Position numbers and translations under genes: made by a program. A DNA stretch of 64,000 bases from M3007 sp041741155 (lineage in GTDB: Bacteria > Bacteroidota > Bacteroidia > Chitinophagales > Saprospiraceae). The stretch's first letter is position 1. Each line of letters starts with the position of its first letter. A model generated the notes under the pieces. That model was not told the DNA's origin, made no database searches, and was given only the letters and a program-made list of their open reading frames with translations. Below are positions 51,044 to 60,384 of the stretch, in pieces. The stretch is taken from contig JBGSKO010000178.1 of the NCBI GenBank assembly GCA_041741155.1, positions 1 through 64,000 of the forward strand. Reading direction: 5' to 3'.

Positions 51044-52495
51044 TTGTTCACCAACTTAACGATTCCAACTTTGTCGCGCGCACAACGAAAACGCGATACC
51101 CTGCTCTACGGCGTGGCCGATTTTCTGATGGCTATGCTGGCGTGGGTACTATTTTTCCTGTATCGAAAAAAAATGGAGGGCATTCCGTTCTCCTGGGAGG
51201 TGCTCAATGACTCCAATTTATTTCTGGGGGCAGTGATCGTACCGACCGGTTGGGTACTCTTGTACGCAATTTTTGATCACTACAAGGACATCTACCGCCT
51301 CTCCCGTTTGGCTACGCTGAGCCGTACCTTCTTTTTGTCCTTTCTCGGTATTCTGGTCTTGTTTTTTACGCTCATTCTGGACGATGTAGTGCGGGACTAC
51401 CGCACTTACTACAATTCTTTTATAACCCTTTTCTCCTTACATTTTCTACTGACAGCGTTTTCGCGTATGGTCTTGCTCACGCGGGCAAGCCGCCGTCTGA
51501 AAGCGGGCAAGGTCTCGTTCAATACTATACTGGTCGGTGGCAACCAGAATGCACTTGACCTGTATGAGGATATCAGCGGCCGCAAAAAAAGTCTTGGGAA
51601 CAGATTTATAGGGTATGTGGACACCGGCGTCAACGGAAGCAGTCAACTGCTGGATGACAGGCTCCCCAAACTCGGCAACCTGGACGATTTGCCTACGATC
51701 ATTCGCGAGTGCGAAGTGGAGGAGGTGATTATAGCCATCGAAACCAGTGAGCACAATTTGCTGCGCAATATCCTCAACACCCTGTTCGACTTTGGCGAAG
51801 AGGTGCTGGTGAAGATTATTCCGGACATGTACGACATTCTGCTGGGTACGGTAAAAATGACGCACGTCTATGGGGCGGTACTGATCGAGATTCGCCAGGA
51901 ACTTATGCCCAAGTGGCAGCGCGTGACCAAACGCGTGCTGGATGTTCTGGTCAGTCTGACGGTGTTGGCGTTGTTGTCGCCACTTTTGCTGTATATCGCC
52001 ATACGGGTGCGGCTGTCTTCGCCCGGGCCGATTCTGTTCCGGCAGGAGCGCGCCGGGTTGCATGGCCGGCCGTTTACCATTTTCAAGTTCCGCTCCATGT
52101 ACACCGATGCGGAAAAGTTTGGTCCACAGCTGTCGCAGGAAAATGACCCGCGCTGCACGTCCTGGGGCGCCATCATGCGAAAATGGCGGCTTGACGAAAT
52201 TCCCAATTTTTGGAATGTTCTGCAAGGCGATATGTCCCTCGTTGGCCCGCGGCCGGAGCGGCGGCATTTCATTGACCGTATTGTGGAGCAAAACCCGCAC
52301 TACCGCCACCTGCTTAAGGTTCGCCCCGGTATCACGTCGTGGGGGCAGGTGAAATATGGCTATGCTTCCACCGTGGAAGAAATGCTCCAGCGCCTCAAGT
52401 TTGACCTGCTCTACATCGAAAATATGTCCTTGGCACTGGATTTCAAGATCATGTTTTACACCGTTCTGGTGCTGACGCAAGGGCGGGGGAAGTGA
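51044..52495 (+). CDS. Polyprenyl-phosphate sugar-1-phosphate transferase (WcaJ type)
   Basis: A 483-residue exopolysaccharide initiating enzyme: an N-terminal four-helix membrane part, a CoA-binding-like Rossmann region (FNTILVGGNQNALDLYEDIS), a fifth helix (VLDVLVSLTVLALLSPLLLY), and the catalytic PGT domain (SPGPILFRQERAGLHGRPFT, then KWRLDEIPNFWNVLQGDMSL and GPRPERRHFIDRI). It attaches the first sugar phosphate to undecaprenyl phosphate. The start is TTG 51044, 4 bp after the previous stop; the first ATG would lose the first helix. No such gene is in the 15715-35779 locus, so this may serve it. Confidence 0.93.
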   Translation: MFTNLTIPTLSRAQRKRDTLLYGVADFLMAMLAWVLFFLYRKKMEGIPFSWEVLNDSNLFLGAVIVPTGWVLLYAIFDHYKDIYRLSRLATLSRTFFLSFLGILVLFFTLILDDVVRDYRTYYNSFITLFSLHFLLTAFSRMVLLTRASRRLKAGKVSFNTILVGGNQNALDLYEDISGRKKSLGNRFIGYVDTGVNGSSQLLDDRLPKLGNLDDLPTIIRECEVEEVIIAIETSEHNLLRNILNTLFDFGEEVLVKIIPDMYDILLGTVKMTHVYGAVLIEIRQELMPKWQRVTKRVLDVLVSLTVLALLSPLLLYIAIRVRLSSPGPILFRQERAGLHGRPFTIFKFRSMYTDAEKFGPQLSQENDPRCTSWGAIMRKWRLDEIPNFWNVLQGDMSLVGPRPERRHFIDRIVEQNPHYRHLLKVRPGITSWGQVKYGYASTVEEMLQRLKFDLLYIENMSLALDFKIMFYTVLVLTQGRGK

Positions 52496-52499
52496 TTGA

Positions 52500-54050
52500 C
52501 TATTTTCCGGACGGGGAAATTTTAACCCAAAACTCCGATCCTTTCTCCTCTTCACTGGCGAAGCCGATCTCGCCATTCATCAGTTCCACATAACGTTTTA
52601 CGATGTATAGGCCCAATCCGGTGCCCTGTACATTCGCGGCATTGGCAGCGCGGAAGAAGCGGCTAAACAGGTGTTTTTGGTCTGCTTTCGGGATTCCCAT
52701 TCCTTGGTCTATTACCCGCAACAGTATTTCAGAAGGGCTGATAGTTGTACGAACTCGAATGGTCGTGTTTTCTGGCGAGTACTTGATGGCGTTGGAAAAA
52801 AGATTGATCAAAACATGCCGGAACAGGGCGGGGTCCAAAAACGCCGTGTCTGAACCTTCGTGCTGGTAGTCAAATACCTGGCCCGGGCGGAGAATTCCTT
52901 TGATTTCGCTGCTGACTTCTTCGATAATCTCGGGCAGATTAGTCTCCTGCAAATTGGGTTCCGTTTTGCCTTCTTCCAGTTTTCCCAGGGACAGAAACTC
53001 GGTTAGGATGGTATTCAGGTTGTTTACTGCTGTTTTGATCCGCAGGCTGTGTTTGGTGATATTTCCAAAATCTTGCCGTTCGGCGTAAGTAGTAATGAGT
53101 GCCGCTGAAGAAAGTACAGTGCTGAGTGGTGTCCGGAATTCGTGTGAAGCCATGGACACGAAGCGGCTTTTCAATTCCCCTATTTCCCGTTCGGCGGCAA
53201 GAGCATCGGAGAGATCGTTTTTGGCTTGTTCGAGTTCGTGCGTGCGATCACGGACCTTTTCTTCAAGACCTTCGTTCAGGTTTTGCAGCGCAACAGCCAA
53301 TTGTTCCAATTTTTGGTTTTGTCGTATGATGCGCTGCTCGTGTTCCTTCCGGATGGTATTATCCACAATAAACGCCATCACAAATTCCCCTTGCGCGGTA
53401 TGAAAAGGACTAAGACTAACCTCCACCGGGAATTCTGTCCCATCCTTGCGCATCGCGTACAGATCAAGGCCACTCCCCATGCTACGGGGACTTGGACTTG
53501 TATGGAAGTCGTTTCGGTGCCGTTCGTGCACGCGGGTTAGGCGATGCGGGATAAGTATTTCCACACGTTGCCCTATTAGTTCGTCGGTGTTGAAACCAAA
53601 CAGTTTTTCAGTTGCGGGATTGACACGGATGATCTCGCCTTGGTGGTTGGTCACCAAAATTCCATTGGTTGCGAAGCGAAACAAGGCGTGGAACTGCTCT
53701 TCCTGCGCTGCTTCATCGCGCCGCATGGTCAGGATTGTAATGACCAGGTAAGCGCCCGTCCAGATGCCCGCAATGCTGAGTCCCCGAGCAAAAAGCAGCT
53801 GATCAAGTGGAGCCTCGCTGCCGTTTTGATACCGGATAATGACGGCGCCAATTGCCAGCGTTGTTGAAATAAAACCCAGCAAAACCACATCATTTCGTTC
53901 CTTTAATAGCAGCCCCAGCATAATGACCAACAGATAAATAAAGGACAAATTACTTTCCTCTACAACCCATGCATCCAGAACGAAAATGCTGGCTGTAAAT
54001 AGCCAGATCAAGAGGGTAGGGGAGGTACTGATGGATGTTTTTACGGGCAT
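52500..54050 (-). CDS. PAS-domain sensor histidine kinase
   Basis: A 516-residue membrane kinase from ATG 54050: about four N-terminal helices (residues 8-90), a PAS domain (FATNGILVTNHQGEIIRVNP, about 125-250), a coiled coil (about 255-290), HisKA with the phospho-acceptor in SMASHEFRTPLST (about residue 299), and a HATPase domain (LINLFSNAIKYS, VIDQGMGI, GTGLGLYIVKRYVELM). No receiver domain and no adjacent response regulator. The four-helix sensor and PAS suggest a cytoplasmic or membrane signal; the ligand is unknown. Confidence 0.94.
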   Translation of the reverse strand: MPVKTSISTSPTLLIWLFTASIFVLDAWVVEESNLSFIYLLVIMLGLLLKERNDVVLLGFISTTLAIGAVIIRYQNGSEAPLDQLLFARGLSIAGIWTGAYLVITILTMRRDEAAQEEQFHALFRFATNGILVTNHQGEIIRVNPATEKLFGFNTDELIGQRVEILIPHRLTRVHERHRNDFHTSPSPRSMGSGLDLYAMRKDGTEFPVEVSLSPFHTAQGEFVMAFIVDNTIRKEHEQRIIRQNQKLEQLAVALQNLNEGLEEKVRDRTHELEQAKNDLSDALAAEREIGELKSRFVSMASHEFRTPLSTVLSSAALITTYAERQDFGNITKHSLRIKTAVNNLNTILTEFLSLGKLEEGKTEPNLQETNLPEIIEEVSSEIKGILRPGQVFDYQHEGSDTAFLDPALFRHVLINLFSNAIKYSPENTTIRVRTTISPSEILLRVIDQGMGIPKADQKHLFSRFFRAANAANVQGTGLGLYIVKRYVELMNGEIGFASEEEKGSEFWVKISPSGK

Positions 54051-54072
54051 GGACGAGATGTTAGGTTTGGGG

Positions 54073-54693
54073 CTAACGGAATGACAATGAAATATTTTTG
54101 TACACGAGCGTGTCCCTTTTGTTGTCATATTCGCTGTTCAGGGCCAGAAAGGAAACCAAATCTGGTAAAGTGGACGCATAATATTTTGAAATTGGGGAAT
54201 GTAATGACTGAAATGGGGGTTGGAATGGGAGATAGCTATGCTGATAAATATACCCTGGCAAAGATAGCGTTTGATTGCCACCAACTTTCCAGATGTACAT
54301 ATTGATAGAATCCTGCCCGCTATCTGCCTCATATTTTAAATTGAAAATGATCGCTTGGGATACATCCTGGCGACTACAGATAATGATAGAGTCGGCAATC
54401 AATTCGCCACCGGAAATACGTGCAGAAGTATCGCTCAATAATTCAATTTCATCGAACGGGATCTTTTCAACCCACAGGTTTATCGAATTCGAGAAGGAGA
54501 TGAACGCTGGGGGGAGAATGGTATCATAAATAGTGGACCCAGGCAAACGAATCCCGGTTGTGTATGATTTGGTTTCCTCAAGCGTAAATGTTTTTGGATA
54601 CTCAAATTTAAAGTCGTCGTTGTCCACAGAACAAGAGCCGAGTATTATCAGGATTAGAATTGCCAGAACGGAGTAGGAGATTCTCTGTTTCAT
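54073..54693 (-). CDS. Uncharacterised lipoprotein
   Basis: A 206-residue lipoprotein from ATG 54693 with lipobox LILGSC (about residue 21). The mature part is beta-rich and polar, contains DTLVYKNISLSF at the end, and has no family I recognise. The DNA is richer in A+T than its neighbours. It lies 22 bp upstream of the sensor kinase gene on the same strand, so it could be co-transcribed and might act as its envelope partner; this is inference from position only. Confidence 0.7.
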   Translation of the reverse strand: MKQRISYSVLAILILIILGSCSVDNDDFKFEYPKTFTLEETKSYTTGIRLPGSTIYDTILPPAFISFSNSINLWVEKIPFDEIELLSDTSARISGGELIADSIIICSRQDVSQAIIFNLKYEADSGQDSINMYIWKVGGNQTLSLPGYIYQHSYLPFQPPFQSLHSPISKYYASTLPDLVSFLALNSEYDNKRDTLVYKNISLSFR

Positions 54694-54815
54694 TGACTCA
54701 AATTTTTGTGTAAAAGTAGTATGTTTGGCCAACTCCACAAACATCAGGAAGCCCTTGCAGGACATTCGATAATTCGTTGTAAACCGGTACTGCTTTTGCA
54801 CCACACAAAATCTCT

Positions 54816-54823
54816 TACCTTCG
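54816..54823 (+). promoter_or_regulatory. -7 element (TACCTTCG)
   Basis: 7 of 8 match to TAnnTTTG, 40 bp before the thiolase ATG. Identical to the site between the 9-mer arrays at 9451-9458. Confidence 0.45.
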
Positions 54824-54863
54824 CCGCCGTCATTTTTCAAATCATTCCAAACAGATATTTTCC

Positions 54864-56045
54864 ATGAAAGAAGTATTCATTGTGTCTGCCGTGCGTACGC
54901 CGCTGGGCAGTTTTGGAGGCTCGCTGGCAGGTGTGAGCGCCACCCACCTCGGCGCCGCAGCCATCAAGGGCGCGCTTGAGAAAGCAGGCGTCCAACCCGA
55001 ATGGGTTACGGAAGTTTTGATGGGCAATGTGGTCAGTGCCAATCTCGGCCAGGCGCCTGCGCGCCAAGCCGCCGTATTCGCCGGCCTTCCAGCCAATGTT
55101 CCTTGCACTACCATCAATAAAGTATGCGCATCTGGCATGAAAGCCATTACCCTCGGCGCCCAGAGCATCATGCTCGGCCTCAACGATATTGTGGTAGCCG
55201 GTGGCATGGAAAATATGTCGCAAATTCCCTACTACGTACCCAATGCCCGCTGGGGTTATAAATTCGGTAACGGTGAACTCATTGACGGGCTGGCTAAAGA
55301 CGGCCTGACCGACGTGTACAACCAGAAAGCTATGGGCGTGTGCGCCGATGCCACTGCGACTAAATACAACATCAGTCGCGAAGCCCAGGATGCGTTCGCG
55401 ATAGATTCTTACAAACGCACCGCGGCAGCCACCGAGGGCGGCATGTTCAAAACCGAAATCGTGCCCGTCGCTATCCCGCAGCGCAAGGGCGATCCCGTGC
55501 TGTTTACAGAAGACGAGGAGTACAAAAAAGTTAGTTTTGACAAAATACCCGGCTTGCGCGGAGCTTTTACGCCCGATGGCACCGTGACTGCCGCCAATGC
55601 CAGCACGATCAACGACGGCGCGGCTGCGCTGATCCTCGCCAGTGCCGAGGCGGTACAGAAATACGGACTCAAGCCTATCGCCAAAATCCGAGGCTTCGCC
55701 GATGCCGAGCAGGCGCCCGAATGGTTCACCACTACACCCACCATCGCTGCACCAAAAGCCCTGAAAATGGCGGGCGTACAGCAGTCGGATATTGACTTTT
55801 TTGAGGTCAATGAAGCCTTCGCCGTAGTCACGCTCGCCTTCGAGCAAGTGTTGGGTGTGGCCCACGATAAAACCAACGTATTCGGCGGCGCTGTGTCGCT
55901 CGGCCACCCGTTGGGTGCTTCCGGTGCACGCATTGTGACGACGCTCAGCAACGTACTCCAGCACAACAACGGGTCGCTGGGCCTGGCTGCTATTTGCAAC
56001 GGCGGTGGTGGAGCTACCGCGATTGTGATTGAGCGGGTGGGATAA
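54864..56045 (+). CDS. Acetyl-CoA C-acetyltransferase (thiolase)
   Basis: A 393-residue thiolase. The acyl-enzyme Cys is near residue 88 in TTINKVCASGMKAI. The C-terminal acid-base site has NEAFAVVTLAF and GGAVSLGHPLGASGARI with the His near 350, and the terminal CNGGGGATAIVIERVG carries the second Cys. It interconverts two acetyl-CoA with acetoacetyl-CoA, or works in beta-oxidation; the single-gene context does not decide. The stop codon is followed 5 bp later by a 9-mer repeat hairpin. Confidence 0.95.
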   Translation: MKEVFIVSAVRTPLGSFGGSLAGVSATHLGAAAIKGALEKAGVQPEWVTEVLMGNVVSANLGQAPARQAAVFAGLPANVPCTTINKVCASGMKAITLGAQSIMLGLNDIVVAGGMENMSQIPYYVPNARWGYKFGNGELIDGLAKDGLTDVYNQKAMGVCADATATKYNISREAQDAFAIDSYKRTAAATEGGMFKTEIVPVAIPQRKGDPVLFTEDEEYKKVSFDKIPGLRGAFTPDGTVTAANASTINDGAAALILASAEAVQKYGLKPIAKIRGFADAEQAPEWFTTTPTIAAPKALKMAGVQQSDIDFFEVNEAFAVVTLAFEQVLGVAHDKTNVFGGAVSLGHPLGASGARIVTTLSNVLQHNNGSLGLAAICNGGGGATAIVIERVG

Positions 56046-56049
56046 TTGT

Positions 56050-56120
56050 AATTGATTCGATTGCCCCGATTGATTCGATTTTTTCGATTACACGCGGCAA
56101 TCGAAAGAATCGAATCAATT
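56050..56120. repeat. 9-mer repeat hairpin between stop and start codons
   Basis: Four phased 9-bp units (56051-56086: ATTGATTCG, ATTGCCCCG, ATTGATTCG, ATTTTTTCG) start 5 bp after the thiolase stop. The inverted arm AATCGAATCAATT (56108-56120) is the exact complement of 56050-56062 and ends 8 bp before the next ATG at 56129. This is a small version of the 9061-9638 structure. Confidence 0.92.
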
Positions 56121-56128
56121 CCGAGCAC

Positions 56129-57553
56129 ATGCCTTTCAAGCTGTTTTCCGGTTCGAACACAGGCGATTCCGAGGCACATCGTTCTTCGCTTTGTATTGGT
56201 ACGGCTGCCTACGCCGCTCTTCTGGCGTTGGCAGCCGTTTTTTATCTGGAGCGCATGGCCGTGCTGGATATGGCTTTCCAGACATTCCAGATTCTGCGCA
56301 CGGGAGCGCTGCAAATCCAGAGCGGGCGCTTCGGGGCTGCGGGTACGCAAGTGTTTCCCTGGGCTGCGCAAGCAGTGGGGCTACCACTAAAAGGCGTGTT
56401 ACGGAGTTACTCGCTGGGGCACGTTCTGTATTATTTCAGCATTTTTTTGATCGTGACCGGGCTTTTTCGCCAGTGGAAATGGGGGATTGTACTCGTCTTG
56501 CTCTCGACGCTGATGACCACCCACACGTTTTACTGGTTGTCCGAAATGCCGCAAGGACTGGCTTTTTTGGTGCTGGTGTTGGCTTGGCTGCACCGTAAGG
56601 AGCGGCAGAACCTCCTGCGCTGGTGGGAGTATCCGTTGCTGGCGGTGGGGTTGGTCACGGCGTTTTATTTTCACCCGATGGTACTGTACGCCATGTTGTT
56701 TTGCGGGGCGTATTTTTTACTGGAAAAACCCCGCTCGCCGATCCAGCCGCTGTATATACTCGCGCTCGTTATTTTCCTCACCACGGTTTTTATCAAATAC
56801 AAGGTGTTGAAACTGGATTGGTACGATGCGCAGGCGCTCGAACGCGCCAAGGCGTTTGGCAATCTGTGGCCCCATTGGTTCGACATCCAAAGCAACCGCG
56901 ATTTCCTTCGCTGGTGTTTGGCGGATTACTACATGATCCCGCTGCTCACCGCACTCAACACCATTTATTTTATTTGGAAAAAACACTGGCTGCGGGCCGC
57001 GCTTGTTGCCCTGGCGCCGGCGGGATTTGTCCTTTTGGTCAATATTCCCTTTCACACCGGCGATAATCAGTTTTACCTCGAAAACCTGTACTTGCCGCTG
57101 GGACTGTTCGTCGCTGTACCACTCGTATTCGATGTGCTTCCCGGTTTGTTGTCAGATAACCGGGTATGGATTCCCGTAGCCGCAATTGTGGCAATCGGGT
57201 TGATCCGGATCGGGCTGGCGCACCGCCCCTGGACTGCTCGGCTGCGCTGGGAGCAGGATTTTTTAGAAAAAACTGCCCATCTTGAACACCGAAAATTGTT
57301 GCTCACCGAGGAACAGGTGCCTATGGATACATGTATTCTGTCCTGGGGAACGCCTTACGAATTTCTGCTGCTCTCTGCCCTGAAACATCCCGACAGCACC
57401 CGTTGCATCATCGTGGACGAGTCCTCCCAACGCTTTGATCCGCTTTTGGCGCAGCCCCGGCTGTTTCTTGGCGAGTTCAAAAATTATACTTTCGACGAAC
57501 TGCCGCGACGGTATTTCAACTTAATAGACACTTCGGCGTACGTTCGCTGGTAA
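56129..57553 (+). CDS. Uncharacterised multi-spanning membrane protein
   Basis: A 474-residue protein with about nine hydrophobic helices in the first 370 residues and a soluble C-terminal segment of about 90 residues containing WGTPYEFLLLSALKHPDS. The layout is like GT-C type glycosyltransferases or mannosyltransferase-like proteins (a helix array plus a soluble end), but no DD or ED motif in the first loop can be pointed to. It stands alone after the repeat hairpin. Function unknown. Confidence 0.75.
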   Translation: MPFKLFSGSNTGDSEAHRSSLCIGTAAYAALLALAAVFYLERMAVLDMAFQTFQILRTGALQIQSGRFGAAGTQVFPWAAQAVGLPLKGVLRSYSLGHVLYYFSIFLIVTGLFRQWKWGIVLVLLSTLMTTHTFYWLSEMPQGLAFLVLVLAWLHRKERQNLLRWWEYPLLAVGLVTAFYFHPMVLYAMLFCGAYFLLEKPRSPIQPLYILALVIFLTTVFIKYKVLKLDWYDAQALERAKAFGNLWPHWFDIQSNRDFLRWCLADYYMIPLLTALNTIYFIWKKHWLRAALVALAPAGFVLLVNIPFHTGDNQFYLENLYLPLGLFVAVPLVFDVLPGLLSDNRVWIPVAAIVAIGLIRIGLAHRPWTARLRWEQDFLEKTAHLEHRKLLLTEEQVPMDTCILSWGTPYEFLLLSALKHPDSTRCIIVDESSQRFDPLLAQPRLFLGEFKNYTFDELPRRYFNLIDTSAYVRW

Positions 57554-57589
57554 ACAGGGGCAATACACCGTTTTTAATTAAGAAAAAAT

Positions 57590-58183
57590 ATGATTGACTG
57601 GGAAAAACGCTGGCAAGCCGGCCAAACCGGCTGGGATTTAGGAGCCGCTTCGCCACCGCTAATCGAATACGCCGATCAAATGGCACCGGAAAAACGCGAT
57701 CTGCGCGTACTGATCCCCGGCTGTGGCAATGGGTATGAAGCCATTCATCTGTTGGAAAACGGTTTTTCCAGCGTCACCATGGTGGACATCGCGCCCACAG
57801 CCGTGGAGCGCTTGCAAAAACGCCTTGATGCCGCTGTTTCGGGTTGGCAAAACCATTTGCAGGTACTGTGCGCTGATTTTTTCACCCTGGAAGGGCCGTA
57901 CGACCTTATTTTGGAGCAAACCTTTTTTTGTGCGCTTGAACCGGTGCAGCGTCCGGACTATGTCCAAAAAATGCACAGCCTTTTGGCTCCAGGGGGCACC
58001 TTGGCAGGGGTGCTTTTCGATCGGGATTTTGAAGGTGGCCCACCCTTTGGCGGTCATTCGAACGAATATCGGGCCTTATTCGAGCCACTGTTTGAAATCA
58101 CAACCCTCGCCCCCTGCTATAATTCCATACCGCCGCGGGCGGATGCTGAAGTGTTTGTTCTGTTGCGCAAAAAGCTACTTTAG
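57590..58183 (+). CDS. TPMT-family SAM-dependent methyltransferase
   Basis: A 197-residue methyltransferase of the thiopurine S-methyltransferase family: WEKRWQAGQTGWDLGAASPP at the N-terminus, motif I RVLIPGCGNGYEAIHLLE, then VTMVDIAPTAVERLQKRL and LEQTFFCALEPVQRPDYVQ. Bacterial relatives methylate small thiols, selenium or tellurium compounds or halides; the substrate is not known. It ends 9 bp into the convergent gene at 58175. Confidence 0.88.
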   Translation: MIDWEKRWQAGQTGWDLGAASPPLIEYADQMAPEKRDLRVLIPGCGNGYEAIHLLENGFSSVTMVDIAPTAVERLQKRLDAAVSGWQNHLQVLCADFFTLEGPYDLILEQTFFCALEPVQRPDYVQKMHSLLAPGGTLAGVLFDRDFEGGPPFGGHSNEYRALFEPLFEITTLAPCYNSIPPRADAEVFVLLRKKLL

Positions 58184-58711
58184 ATCTACCACGCGCACGC
58201 CGAATAGCCCTTTTCGAACGGGAAGTAGCACGGTTTCGCCAGGCTTGGTCAGGGGGAAATACGCCTGTTTTTTGTACTGGAACCGGTACACCTGTCCGTG
58301 CTCTTTGACAGTCAGGCGGATACCGGACGGTTTTATTCTTTCGCCTTTGATCAGGCCGTAGTTGGAAGATATATAGGGCATTTCCGACACAAACAAGAAG
58401 GGCTGATGTTCGGTGGTTCCGCCGGCGCGGTTGAGCAGGCTGACCGAAAGCGGTGCGAACAACACGCTAAAAACGGCGATGGTGAGTATTTCCGGCAGGT
58501 GGTTCCCCCAAGGCGTGAGACGGTTTCGAAGCGCATACAAGAGGATTGCAGCTGCGATACCGCCCAAACACAAGCTGCCCACCACGAGGTTTTGTATGCC
58601 GATGGTGTTGGTGAAAATCTTGAATTCGAGGGTGTAGAGCCAGATGAGGGCGAAGAAAAGCAGGACGCCGGCGAAAGCGAGGAGGCGGATAGAGGGACGG
58701 AGTGGTTGCAT
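58175..58711 (-). CDS. Small membrane protein coupled to the TOPRIM gene
   Basis: A 178-residue protein from ATG 58711, which shares one base with the TOPRIM gene stop (TGATG). Three hydrophobic helices (LLAFAGVLLFFALIWLY, LVVGSLCLGGIAAAILLYAL, LTIAVFSVLFAPLSVSLL) are followed by a soluble beta-rich C-terminal part with GERIKPSGIRLTVKEHGQVY and LPVRKGLFGVRVVDLK. No family recognised. The overlap suggests translational coupling with the ATPase/TOPRIM pair, so it could be a third component, or a bystander. Confidence 0.7.
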   Translation of the reverse strand: MQPLRPSIRLLAFAGVLLFFALIWLYTLEFKIFTNTIGIQNLVVGSLCLGGIAAAILLYALRNRLTPWGNHLPEILTIAVFSVLFAPLSVSLLNRAGGTTEHQPFLFVSEMPYISSNYGLIKGERIKPSGIRLTVKEHGQVYRFQYKKQAYFPLTKPGETVLLPVRKGLFGVRVVDLK

Positions 58712-59382
58712 CAATGCTTTGGTGCAGGACTGGAAAGTTGAAATGTGTGCGAAAACCAGTCCAAAAAAGGTTGAACGGTCGCGGCTTTGTGATCGAAATA
58801 GCCCGTCTGTATGGCTAGTCCGAACGGCATTCCCGGCTCTTTTTGCCAGGCAAGCCAAGTGTGCAAAAGGGCTTTAGGTTCTTGAGATGGTCGAAAAGGC
58901 TTGCCAGGCATTGCCGCCACAGTGTCCTTTGCGTATTGCCAAACATCGTTTCCTTCGGGCACAAGCCCGGCCAAAAAGTGCTCCAGATAACCAGGCGAGG
59001 CGTTGTCGGGCATGATCCAAATACCAACGGTGGGCATACCATCTTCAATGACCACTTTTGGGCCTTTTTGTCCATCTGCCTTGGCAAGCGTATTGAAATG
59101 AAAATGCGGTTCAAGGAGACTTCGAATCTCACTCCAACGTGCTTCAAAGCCCTTGGCATCCGCATCCAGAACAAGGCCAATGTTGGTGAGGTCAGGATTA
59201 GGTTTCTCAATAACTTGCTCAAATGCTTTGAGCGCGCCAGCATCACTACCGCCGACCGTCACAAACTCTGTTTTGAATTTAGTGTCAGACTCGTAGCCAA
59301 GTGGGGGAGGGAGTCCTCTTTTTTTTGCAAGGTTTGCAAGCGCGATTGCATCCTTGCCCTCGACGATCAATTGTTGTGCCAT
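58711..59382 (-). CDS. DUF3226 TOPRIM-like protein
   Basis: A 223-residue protein of the DUF3226 group with a TOPRIM-like core. The invariant Glu is Glu8 in LIVEGKDA and the DxD pair is Asp73/Asp75 in GLVLDADAKG, followed by an Arg-containing helix. Residues 100-160 (IEDGMPTVGIWIMPDNASPG, LEHFLAGLV) are typical of DUF3226/DUF4276-like proteins linked with ATPases. A TOPRIM of this kind can act as a metal-dependent nuclease, as in OLD and PARIS systems. The ATPase gene ends 2 bp upstream, so the two are one operon. Confidence 0.85.
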   Translation of the reverse strand: MAQQLIVEGKDAIALANLAKKRGLPPPLGYESDTKFKTEFVTVGGSDAGALKAFEQVIEKPNPDLTNIGLVLDADAKGFEARWSEIRSLLEPHFHFNTLAKADGQKGPKVVIEDGMPTVGIWIMPDNASPGYLEHFLAGLVPEGNDVWQYAKDTVAAMPGKPFRPSQEPKALLHTWLAWQKEPGMPFGLAIQTGYFDHKAATVQPFLDWFSHTFQLSSPAPKH

Positions 59383-59384
59383 GG

Positions 59385-60344
59385 CTACCGGGCTTCGAGG
59401 TTGGCAAGTAGGCTTACTTCGAGGTCTTCCAAGTCATACTCCACGGCCTCTACCTGGCCGGTTTTACGTGCGCGCTGCAAACGAAAGAACGCGCCGACGG
59501 CAGCGGTACCCTGTTTTTCTTGCGTATAGGCGAACGTTTTCACCACATCTTGACTGTGTGTGGTAGCAAAAACCTGGATGTTCCATTTCTGGGCGTAGTG
59601 GAAAATCTTATCCCAGAGGATTTCCAGAACCGAGTGATGGAGCCCCAACTCAATCTCGTCTATGAGTAAAAGTTTGTCCTTGGCACTGGCTAAGGCAATC
59701 GCGATCTGCAGGATTCGGCTTGCGCCATCACCGAGGTTTTTTAGCGTGACTGGGAGTTGTTCGTTTTCCAAGCGCACTAAGGTGCGTTCTTTTTTTACAT
59801 CCAAACGCTTTAAGTCGGGCAAAATAGTTTCCCGCAAAATATGCAGCACATCGTCTTCAATCGGGGTGAGCACGATTTTGTCCCACAACTGCTGCAAGGG
59901 GAAATCGGCTATGTCCCCGAATGGAACAAAAACTGCTTCATCATTTGGAAAATCTGGTAACACGGTCGGGTTTAATTGGACCTGGCTTGGCTGGTATTTC
60001 CAAAATGTTTCGAAATAGGTTCTGTGCTCCGACGATTTTATACGGTGAATGGCCAGATCGTTGACCTGCATGATAAGGTCTTCGCCATCTTGTTGAGCAT
60101 TCAGCTTTGGGCGAAAAAACAACGAGTCATACGAATCGTGCCACCCTGGAGTGAACTCGCCCCGCTTGGCAATAACATGGTTGACAACCGTAGAATCTCC
60201 CTGTGCAGCCCATATCCGTAAGGCTTCGAGCAGCGCTGTTTTACCGGCGTTGTTTTTTCCGACAAAGAGATTGACCCGTTTCAGTCTGTTTAGGCCGAGC
60301 GTTTCAAAAAGGCGGAAGTTTCGAATGTTGAGGTGATCAAGCAT
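59385..60344 (-). CDS. AAA/ABC-type ATPase of OLD/RecF-like class
   Basis: A 319-residue ATPase from ATG 60344 (MLDHLNIRNFRLFETLGLNR, the usual RecF/OLD start). Walker A is FVGKNNAGKTALLEAL (about residues 28-43), the ABC signature region is KNLGDGASRILQIAIALA, Walker B is LLLIDEIELGLHH (about 225) and the switch is FATTHSQDVV. There is no coiled coil of SMC length. With the TOPRIM protein 2 bp downstream it forms a split OLD-like pair. A perfect TACATTTG promoter lies 41 bp upstream, and a terminator separates it from the ATP synthase operon. Confidence 0.9.
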   Translation of the reverse strand: MLDHLNIRNFRLFETLGLNRLKRVNLFVGKNNAGKTALLEALRIWAAQGDSTVVNHVIAKRGEFTPGWHDSYDSLFFRPKLNAQQDGEDLIMQVNDLAIHRIKSSEHRTYFETFWKYQPSQVQLNPTVLPDFPNDEAVFVPFGDIADFPLQQLWDKIVLTPIEDDVLHILRETILPDLKRLDVKKERTLVRLENEQLPVTLKNLGDGASRILQIAIALASAKDKLLLIDEIELGLHHSVLEILWDKIFHYAQKWNIQVFATTHSQDVVKTFAYTQEKQGTAAVGAFFRLQRARKTGQVEAVEYDLEDLEVSLLANLEAR

Positions 60345-60384
60345 GGTAGCTATGTGAAGCCGGATGGTATTGCAAAAGCGCGTA

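Noticed and set aside
51446..52576. 376-codon minus-strand frame opposite the sugar transferase
   Set aside because: Shadow frame; it runs into the histidine kinase gene in another frame.
54837..55964. 375-codon minus-strand frame inside thiolase
   Set aside because: Shadow frame; thiolase motifs fix the coding strand.
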